From Deltaproteobacteria bacterium (GTDB taxonomy: Bacteria > Desulfobacterota > Dissulfuribacteria > Dissulfuribacterales > UBA3076): a stretch of DNA of 6,663 nt. The notes beneath the pieces were generated by a model. It ran no database searches and had not been told where the DNA came from. It saw only the letters and a list, made by a program, of their open reading frames with translations. Shown piece by piece: positions 1 to 5,291 of the stretch (positions are counted from its first letter, which is position 1; every line of letters starts with the position of its first letter). Position numbers and translations under genes: made by a program. Where the stretch lies: NCBI GenBank assembly GCA_013138705.1, contig WTCF01000061.1:1-6663 (forward strand), given 5' to 3'.

Positions 1-248
1 TGTATAAGAACGTGTTGATACCCCAGGCAGAGCAGTCATTGAAATCAGCCGAAGCTGGATACGTGACCGGCGTGGTTGGTTTTCTTGACCTGCTTGATTC
101 TCAGCGGATGCTTCTGAACATCGAATACGCCTATTGGAAGGCTTATGTTGACTATTTGAAGCATGTTGCTGACATGGAGAGGGCCGCAGGCATTGAACAG
201 GCTGCGGGCATTTCGGAAGATTTTTCCCCTCACGTCAAGGAGGGATGA
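1..248 (+). CDS. TolC/CusC-family outer-membrane efflux channel, C-terminal fragment
   Basis: This is the last 81 codons of a gene whose start lies left of the window; the frame is open from base 3 and ends at TGA 246-248. The product ends with the C-terminal helical repeat of TolC-family outer-membrane factors: LIPQAEQSLKSAEAGY, then VGFLDLLDSQRMLL, then an amphipathic helix ending ADMERAAGIE. The family motif (GY-x-T/S-G-x-x-x-FLDLLD-x-Q-R) is plain. Such proteins form the trimeric channel through the outer membrane and periplasm that takes substrate from an RND pump. The adaptor and pump genes follow directly on the same strand with almost no gap, so this is the CusC-equivalent of the operon. 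The N-terminal lipoprotein or signal region and the beta-barrel segments cannot be seen. No His-rich tail is present. The family call is secure; metal specificity rests on the neighbours. Confidence 0.9.
   Translation, partial: YKNVLIPQAEQSLKSAEAGYVTGVVGFLDLLDSQRMLLNIEYAYWKAYVDYLKHVADMERAAGIEQAAGISEDFSPHVKEG
237..244 (+). promoter_or_regulatory. Ribosome binding site that decides the cusB start
   Basis: AAGGAGGG lies within the last codons of the outer-membrane channel gene. It directly abuts the ATG at 245, leaving no spacer, but stands 6 bases before the ATG at 251. Spacing therefore favours 251 as the real start of the adaptor gene. Because the site lies inside the upstream gene, translation of the two genes is probably coupled. 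Confidence 0.7.
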
Positions 249-250
249 AC

Positions 251-1549
251 ATGAACGGAAATACGAAGCAATCAGGAAGAAGAGCCATGCGGTTTTATCG
301 ATCAGCGAGCACCGTGCTATTCGTTTTGAGCCTTCTCCTCATTTCGGAATCATTTGGTGCAGAAGAGATGACCCACTCACCTGGGCAGGCCAAAGATACC
401 CATACCCAACATTCCGACCCGCCATCCCAGACAGATGAGCAAGGAATCCACAGTGAGCACGGCGAGCAATCTGAAAACGTGCAGACGGATCTTTCAAAGC
501 ACCAGGTCGATATGACCGTGAAATTGACCCCTGAGATGTTGAAGCGAACGGATATCAGGACGGCTCCAGTTGACTATCGAACTCTGGTCAAGGAAATCCG
601 GACAGTTGGGGAAATCACCTATGATGAAAGACGTGTGAAGGTGGTTTCCGCATGGATTGGTGGGAGAATCAACAGACTGTATGTGAATTTTATGGGTGTT
701 GAAGTCAAGAAAGGGACACCTCTGGCTGAGCTTTACAGTCCCGAATTGATTTCTACTCAGCAAGAGTACCTCCTTGCCCTTGAAACGAGGGATAAGATAA
801 AGGCCGGTGGAAATGCACAAGCTCTTAAAGCGGCCGTTGATCTGGTCAATGCCACGAAACAGCGACTGGTGTTCTGGGGAATTTCTCAAGAAGAGATTGC
901 TGAAATGGAGAAGAGTTGTCAGGGCGTTTGTTCAGAGACAACCATCAACGCGCCGATCGGGGGTACGGTAATCCACAAGCAAACCAATGAAGGCCAATAC
1001 GTGAAGACCGGCGACAAGCTTTTTACGATTGCTGACTTGTCCGTTGTCTGGGCCATGGCAGATGTTTACGAATACGAGATGGCTTGGGTCAAGCAGGGCC
1101 AAAAGGTGGCCATCACGTCAGCAGCCTATCCAGGAGACACATTTACAGGCACGGTATCCTTCATTGACCCATTCTTGAATAAGAAAACGCGCTCGGTCAA
1201 GGTGCGCATAGATGTGCCCAATCCGGAGCGCATGCTTAAACCCGGCATGTTTGTGGACGTCAGATTGAAGATCCCTCACGCGGGCCATAAGCCGGTCCTT
1301 GCTATACCGTACACAGCTGTTTTGGATACCGGAGTAAGAAAGCTGGCTTACGTTGATTTGGGAGAAGGAACGTTCAAGCCGGTTGAAATCGAGGTCGGAA
1401 GCAGAGCCGGGGCTTGGGTCCCAGTTGTATCCGGCCTTGAAAAAGGCCAACGAGTGGCCGTATCAGCCACTTACCTTCTCGACTCTCAGCGTACTCTAGG
1501 GGGCGCAGCATCCGGAGAGTATGGCGGGGCAATTGGACACAGTCATTAA
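251..1549 (+). CDS. cusB: CusB-like periplasmic adaptor (membrane fusion protein) of a heavy-metal RND efflux system
   Basis: The product is a 432-residue adaptor linking the RND pump to the outer-membrane channel. ATG 251 is chosen because AAGGAGGG lies 6 bases upstream; ATG 245 is in frame but touches that site. Residues 1-37 form a signal peptide with basic residues, a hydrophobic core (VLFVLSLLLI) and a likely cleavage after SFGA. The mature N-terminus (about 40-85) is polar and His-rich (five His), probably metal-binding, and lacks the CPMHP ribbon found in many CusB-type adaptors. The beta-barrel and first lipoyl half start near 90 (LTPEMLKRTDIRTAPV, GGRINRLYV). A helical hairpin spans about 165-220 (SPELISTQQEYLLAL). 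The second lipoyl half is INAPIGGTVIHK...GQYVKTGDKLFTIADLS, followed by the barrel and a membrane-proximal domain (RMLKPGMFVDVRL, VSGLEKGQRVAV). The tail ends GHSH. A Cys pair (CQGVC, about 223-227) precedes the second lipoyl half. The gap to cusA is 42 bases. The family is certain; Cu/Ag specificity comes from the CusA partner. Confidence 0.93.
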   Translation: MNGNTKQSGRRAMRFYRSASTVLFVLSLLLISESFGAEEMTHSPGQAKDTHTQHSDPPSQTDEQGIHSEHGEQSENVQTDLSKHQVDMTVKLTPEMLKRTDIRTAPVDYRTLVKEIRTVGEITYDERRVKVVSAWIGGRINRLYVNFMGVEVKKGTPLAELYSPELISTQQEYLLALETRDKIKAGGNAQALKAAVDLVNATKQRLVFWGISQEEIAEMEKSCQGVCSETTINAPIGGTVIHKQTNEGQYVKTGDKLFTIADLSVVWAMADVYEYEMAWVKQGQKVAITSAAYPGDTFTGTVSFIDPFLNKKTRSVKVRIDVPNPERMLKPGMFVDVRLKIPHAGHKPVLAIPYTAVLDTGVRKLAYVDLGEGTFKPVEIEVGSRAGAWVPVVSGLEKGQRVAVSATYLLDSQRTLGGAASGEYGGAIGHSH

Positions 1550-1591
1550 AGAGGCAGACAAGGAACGTAATAGAAACCGGAGTTTGGGGCT

Positions 1592-4500
1592 ATGATCGAC
1601 AGGATTATTGCATGGTCTATCTCTAACCGATTCATGGTTCTTGCCTTTGCAGTGGCCTTTATAGGGGCTGGTTGGTGGGCGATGAAAAGGACCCCTGTCG
1701 ACGCCATTCCCGACATCGGCGTTAATCAACAAATCGTTTATGTGGAATGGTCAGGAAGAAGCCCGAAAGACATAGAGGATCAAGTTGTATATCCCTTGAC
1801 GACCAGTTTACTGGGTATTCCTGGTGTGGAAGTTATTCGTTCCAACGCCATGTTTGGATTTGGGACAATTAACATTGTCTTTGAGGACAAGATCGACTTC
1901 TACTGGTCCCGAACTCGGGTGTTAGAGCGGATAAACCTGGCTCAGAAAGACCTTCCTGAGGGGGTGGTTCCCGTACTCGGCCCCGATGCAACAGCTCTTG
2001 GGCAGGTATTCTGGTACACCATCGAGAACGGCTACTATTGCCCCGATCATCCAAGAAAGGTTTATGAAAGGGCTGGAAAGTGCCCAGAAGATGGTCGGCC
2101 TCTTGTTCGTTCGCAGCAGAACTTGGCAGAGCTGAGGTCAATACAGGACTGGTTTATTAAGTTCCAGCTCACAGCCGTGCAGGGTGTGAGTGAAGTAGCC
2201 AGTGTTGGAGGCTACGTCAAACAGTACCAGATCGATGTTGATCCCAGCAAGATGCTTTCCTATGGGATCGACATGAAACAGCTCATCAGGGCTGTCAAAG
2301 AAAGCAATATCGATGTAGGTGCCAAGGTTATAGAAGAAGGTGGTGCAGAGTGGATCGTTCGAAGTTTGGGGTTTATCAAGAACCCGGAAGATATAGAGAA
2401 CATTGTCATTGGGTCTCACGAAGGCGTTCCTGTCTATGTGAAGAACATTGCTCTTGTCACCTTGGGTCCCGAGTTTCGCCGCGGGGCCCTGGTTAAAGAT
2501 GGTGAGGAGACCGTGGGCGGGATCGTCCTGATGCGCTACGGTGAAAACCCCCTGTCGGTCATCGAAGGCGTGAAATCCAAAATCGAAGAGATCAAAACAG
2601 GGCTTCCGCCTGGAGTCAGGATCAACGGGTATTATGATCGATCTGATCTTATCCAGAGAGCAGTTCACACCCTGAGGGTTGCCCTCATACAGGCCCTCGT
2701 TATTGCGCTGTTGGTGGTCCTCGTGTTTATGGGACAGATTCGAAGCAGCCTGATCATTTCAATGATCCTGCCAGCCGGGATCCTCATGTCTTTTGTGGTG
2801 ATGTACATTCTTAAAGTCTCTTCAAATATCATGGCTTTGGGAGGACTGGCCCTTTCCATCGGTGTGATGGTCGACGCCGGCATTATCATGACAGAGAATA
2901 TTGCGAGGCACATTTCAGCGGCCCCTCACAAGAAGAAGTCTGTGGTTGCCTTGAAGGCCGCTTGTGAGGTGGGGGGAGGCATTTTCTTCTCCATGCTGAT
3001 CATTATTACGGCCTTTGCCACAATCCTTACCCTTACCGGTCAGGCCGGCAAGCTCTTCAGACCGCTGGCTTTGACCACCATTTCGGCCATGGGCAGTGCA
3101 GCGGTCCTGTCCATCACCGTCATTCCGGTACTGTGTATCCTCATTCTAGGCAGAAAAACGAAGCCGCCGGAGAAGCATCTGATCACGAGAGTCTTACAGT
3201 CGGCTTATCGGCCGGTAATCAGGTGGAGCCTGGATCATAGATTTCTCGTGATCCTGTTCGCGCTGATCTTCATTGCTATCAGCGTGGTCCCTATGATGGG
3301 GGCACGACTCATTACGACGCCTCTGTCCAAGATTATGCCTGTCCACAGCATACCTGTGCTGCACAGAATTGTGGCCGGCATGGAGTCGATCTTGCCGGGC
3401 ATTAAGAGCGAGTTCATGCCACCGTTGAACGAAGGCGATTTGCTTTACATGCCTGTCCTTTTGCCGGGTGCTTCCCTGACCCAGGTGAAAGAAGTTCTCA
3501 CCAAACAGACCTCTATCATCAAGAAACTTCCTGAAGTGGTCACCGTGGTTGGAAAACTGGGACGTGCCGACACGGCGACAGATCCTGCGCCTGTGGGGAT
3601 GATAGAGGCGATCATCGTCATCAAACCTGAGAATCAATGGCGGCCGGGGATGACCAAAGCAAAACTAATCGATGAGATTATTAAGAAGACAGAGATGCCC
3701 GGCGTAATACCGATCATGACACAACCCATCCGCAATCGCATTGACATGCTTGCCACCGGCATTCAAACGCCGGTTGGAATCAAGGTGTTCGGTTCAGATC
3801 TGAAGGAAATCGAACGGCTCGCATTGAAGGTTGAAGAGGTTCTGCGGACAATCCCAGGGGTCGTGAGCCCTTATGCAGAACGTATTGGAAACAAGCCATA
3901 CCTTGAGATTGAAATCGATCGGAATGAAGTGGCTAGACATGGCATCAGGGTGGGCGATGTTCAGACCCTGATCATGACAGCCCTGGGGGGCATGAACATT
4001 ACCACAACAGTCGAGGGAAGAGAGCGTTACCCTGTCCGTGTCAGGTATATGCGGGAATTGAGGGACAACGTGGAGGCGATCAAACGGGTGATGGTCGACT
4101 CCCCTTTTGGTTACAAGGTCCCACTGCATCAATTGACTAAGATCGTCAGAAGCCTGGGACCCGCAAAGATAGCGAGCGAAGACACCCTCCTGTTCGCACG
4201 CATTTTTGTAGATGTGGACACAGAAAAGACCGGCATTGTCGATTTTGTGACCGAGGCTGACAAAATCGTGAAGAAGGCTGTCACCTTCCCTCCCGGCTAT
4301 TACATGACCTGGAGTGGGCAATATGAGTACGAACTTCAATCGAGAAAGAGGCTGATGGCGGTTGTGCCGGTCTGTATCCTAGTCATTTTTGTCCTCCTTT
4401 ACATGAAGTTTAAGTCCTTCCCGGCAGCGCTAACCCTTATGCTCGCCGTGCCATTTGCCTTTGTAGGCGGAATCTGGCTGCAGTATTTCATGGGAGTCAA

Positions 4501-4855
4501 ATTCTCAACAGCCGTGTGGGTGGGATACCTGGCTTTATTTGGGATATCTGTTGAAGACGGGATCGTCATGGTTGAATATCTTCTGCTGCAAAAGGAGGGA
4601 GGACGACCAGGTAAACCCCTCAAAGAGATCGTCACTGATGCCGCTCTGCTGAGAGTCAGGGCAATTACCATGACGACTGCCACGACCGTTCTGGCCCTCA
4701 TGGCCATCATGTTGTCTACCGGGACAGGCTCAGAAGTGATGAAGCCTATTGCCACTCCGGTCGTAGGAGGGATAGTCACAGCGACTCTGACAAACCTGAT
4801 CATTGTCCCAGTTTTGTTCTATTGGCTGAACAGGAAAAGAGAGGTCCAAGAATAG
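1592..4855 (+). CDS. cusA: CusA-like heavy-metal RND efflux pump (Cu(I)/Ag(I) type)
   Basis: This 1087-residue inner-membrane proton antiporter would export metal from periplasm and cytoplasm through the tripartite complex. GGAG at 1579-1582 supports the start. It has RND layout: TM1 (about 13-30), a first periplasmic loop, TM2-6 (about 362-519), TM7 (about 549-569), a second loop, and TM8-12 (about 921-1079). From memory of E. coli CusA (1047 residues), the substrate triad M573/M623/M672 corresponds to M620, M670 and M719 with identical spacing (50 and 49). Membrane methionines M391, M403, M486 and M1009 correspond to M414, M426, M500 and M1050. M271 appears replaced by I255. Proton-relay D405 and E939 are kept as D428 and E988, but K984 is I1025. 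Signatures include GVMVDAGIIMTEN, NEGDLLYMP, NRIDMLATGI and TGTGSEVM. Extra length comes from a metal-ribbon-like insert (148-172) and a long linker after TM7 (about 571-603). The call is very secure for family, and good for Cu/Ag. Confidence 0.96.
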   Translation: MIDRIIAWSISNRFMVLAFAVAFIGAGWWAMKRTPVDAIPDIGVNQQIVYVEWSGRSPKDIEDQVVYPLTTSLLGIPGVEVIRSNAMFGFGTINIVFEDKIDFYWSRTRVLERINLAQKDLPEGVVPVLGPDATALGQVFWYTIENGYYCPDHPRKVYERAGKCPEDGRPLVRSQQNLAELRSIQDWFIKFQLTAVQGVSEVASVGGYVKQYQIDVDPSKMLSYGIDMKQLIRAVKESNIDVGAKVIEEGGAEWIVRSLGFIKNPEDIENIVIGSHEGVPVYVKNIALVTLGPEFRRGALVKDGEETVGGIVLMRYGENPLSVIEGVKSKIEEIKTGLPPGVRINGYYDRSDLIQRAVHTLRVALIQALVIALLVVLVFMGQIRSSLIISMILPAGILMSFVVMYILKVSSNIMALGGLALSIGVMVDAGIIMTENIARHISAAPHKKKSVVALKAACEVGGGIFFSMLIIITAFATILTLTGQAGKLFRPLALTTISAMGSAAVLSITVIPVLCILILGRKTKPPEKHLITRVLQSAYRPVIRWSLDHRFLVILFALIFIAISVVPMMGARLITTPLSKIMPVHSIPVLHRIVAGMESILPGIKSEFMPPLNEGDLLYMPVLLPGASLTQVKEVLTKQTSIIKKLPEVVTVVGKLGRADTATDPAPVGMIEAIIVIKPENQWRPGMTKAKLIDEIIKKTEMPGVIPIMTQPIRNRIDMLATGIQTPVGIKVFGSDLKEIERLALKVEEVLRTIPGVVSPYAERIGNKPYLEIEIDRNEVARHGIRVGDVQTLIMTALGGMNITTTVEGRERYPVRVRYMRELRDNVEAIKRVMVDSPFGYKVPLHQLTKIVRSLGPAKIASEDTLLFARIFVDVDTEKTGIVDFVTEADKIVKKAVTFPPGYYMTWSGQYEYELQSRKRLMAVVPVCILVIFVLLYMKFKSFPAALTLMLAVPFAFVGGIWLQYFMGVKFSTAVWVGYLALFGISVEDGIVMVEYLLLQKEGGRPGKPLKEIVTDAALLRVRAITMTTATTVLALMAIMLSTGTGSEVMKPIATPVVGGIVTATLTNLIIVPVLFYWLNRKREVQE
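2033..2107 (+). other. Heavy-metal-binding-domain-like insert within CusA (residues 148-172)
   Basis: Residues 148-172 read YYCPDHP, seven linking residues, GKCPEDGRPLV. This follows the pattern of the small heavy-metal-binding domain seen at the N-terminus of some CusB adaptors and copper ATPases (Y-x-CPMHP...PGxCPxCGMxLV). C150, H153 and C164 are kept. The second Cys of the usual CPxC is D167, and the usual Met is R169. E. coli CusA, as I recall it, has only a short loop here between the WYT-like strand and the LRSLQDW helix, so this is an insertion of about 24 residues. It lies in the first periplasmic loop. The resemblance is seen by eye; metal binding is not shown. Confidence 0.6.
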
Positions 4856-4921
4856 CAATAGAATTTAATTCAGTCAGTCATTAGGTCAGGCTGACGAATA
4901 TCTGGTGAAAGGAGTGATCGT
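4856..4921. other. Short gap after cusA, no clear terminator
   Basis: These 66 bases separate the cusA stop from the next start codon. They contain a small palindrome, GTCAG-g-CTGAC (4885-4895), without a following T run, so it does not look like an intrinsic terminator. AAAGGAG (4908-4914) is a strong ribosome binding site 7 bases before the ATG at 4922. This suggests that the operon once continued into another translated gene. Confidence 0.5.
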
Positions 4922-4984
4922 ATGAAACCTATACCAAGAATCATCATTCCTGGTGTTTGTGTGGTGTTCGCCTTGATGCTTTAG
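4922..4984 (+). pseudogene. Truncated secreted-protein gene (signal-peptide start only)
   Basis: ATG 4922 has an excellent ribosome binding site (AAAGGAG, 7-base spacer) 66 bases after cusA on the same strand. The 20 codons before TAG 4982-4984 begin MKPIPR and continue with a hydrophobic run (IIIPGVCVVFALML). That gives the charged n-region and h-region of an export signal. The stop falls where a signal peptide should continue, and about where the reverse strand begins to resemble a transposase. I infer the 5' stub of a fourth, exported operon gene whose body was lost when IS-related DNA joined here. Read through the TAG, the frame runs on to TGA 5141-5143 (52 more codons, starting SASPPSAAAP), but that stretch is better explained as the shadow of the transposase remnant. 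The lost function cannot be told; small periplasmic copper-binding proteins often accompany cus genes, but nothing here shows one. Confidence 0.5.
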
Positions 4985-5170
4985 TCAGCATCTCCTCCTT
5001 CCGCCGCTGCCCCATGGATCTGTTTGATGCCACCTAAAGGAGCGCATCATCTGAAAGCCCTTTTCAGGGATATGCTGCGTGACCCTGGCTATGAATTCCT
5101 CTTCTATAAGCAATTCAAAGTTTTTCTTGTTTTTGCCATTTGAGAAATCAGATATGTCCACTACTTTCAA
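4985..5170 (-). pseudogene. Decayed IS91-like (Y2) transposase remnant, C-terminal part
   Basis: On the reverse strand the frame from 5170 reads ...NGKNKKNFELLIEEEFIARV then TQHIPEKGFQMMR. This matches the family pattern EEFIARxTQHIPEKxFQxVRYYGWYSN found after the catalytic region of IS91/IS801-type transposases. Downstream of the W codon (5030-5032) the match jumps one frame: bases 5027 down to 4998 read SNRSMGQRRK, continuing the expected WYSNRxRG motif. One missing base at about 5028-5029 therefore breaks the gene. Upstream, the frame closes at a TAG (complement of 5183-5185), so the N-terminal and catalytic parts are gone. The shifted frame stays open to TGA at 4944-4946, but similarity beyond about 4990 is not recognisable. 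No IS ends are visible. The remnant sits exactly between the cus operon and a gene of different base composition. The identification is by remembered family motif; I am fairly confident of the family but not of the exact IS. Confidence 0.68.
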
Positions 5171-5291
5171 CTTAAAAGTATGCTAATCTCGGATGAACTA
5201 AAATTCTATTGTAAAGAGTCGATTATTCCCACTATAATTATATAAGAGGAGCGAATTTTTAAAATGCGAATTGAAAAACCGGAGGGGAAAA
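5171..5291. other. AT-rich intergenic leader of the persulfide dioxygenase gene
   Basis: By hand count 35 of the 120 bases at 5161-5280 are G or C, far below the cusA gene (37/60 at 3061-3120, 33/60 at 4021-4080). Apart from the promoter described separately it holds a purine-rich AGAGGAG (5245-5251) and the ribosome binding site GGAGG (5281-5285) of the following gene. I see no tRNA, riboswitch-like fold or clear operator repeat. Confidence 0.5.
5209..5238 (+). promoter_or_regulatory. Predicted sigma70-type promoter for the CstB-like gene
   Basis: A perfect -10 box TATAAT (5233-5238) lies 18 bases after TTGTAA (5209-5214), a partial -35 with TTG intact and 4 of 6 consensus bases. Transcription would start near 5245, about 47 bases before the ATG at 5292. 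This would drive the CstB-like gene independently of the cus operon. The stretch is AT-rich, which raises the chance of a fortuitous match, but spacing, position and strand all fit. Confidence 0.55.

Noticed and set aside
245..247. ATG 245 (ATGA overlap with the upstream stop) as the cusB start
   Set aside because: It is in frame and possible by stop-start coupling, but the ribosome binding site touches it with no spacer. ATG 251 has the proper 6-base spacing. The difference is two residues before the signal peptide.
494..889. 131-codon reverse-strand open frame inside cusB
   Set aside because: It lies wholly inside a confidently identified gene, shows no family motifs and has no ribosome binding site; it is a shadow frame. 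The same holds for the other long reverse frames inside cusA (for example 2138-2668, 3194-3637, 3794-4339) and the forward frame 163-438.
4885..4895. GTCAG-g-CTGAC palindrome as terminator or operator after cusA
   Set aside because: The stem is only 5 bp, with no T run and no second copy near a promoter. Too weak to call.
4982..4984. Possible amber read-through (for example pyrrolysine) in the signal-peptide ORF
   Set aside because: The TAG lies in a signal peptide, the read-through product is only 73 residues, and the downstream frame is explained as the shadow of the reverse-strand transposase remnant. No support for recoding.
5209..5260. CstR/CsoR-type operator near the promoter
   Set aside because: I looked for a GC-centred palindrome with TACCC/GGGTA-like halves around the -10 and the start point and found none; only a single CCC run at 5228-5230.
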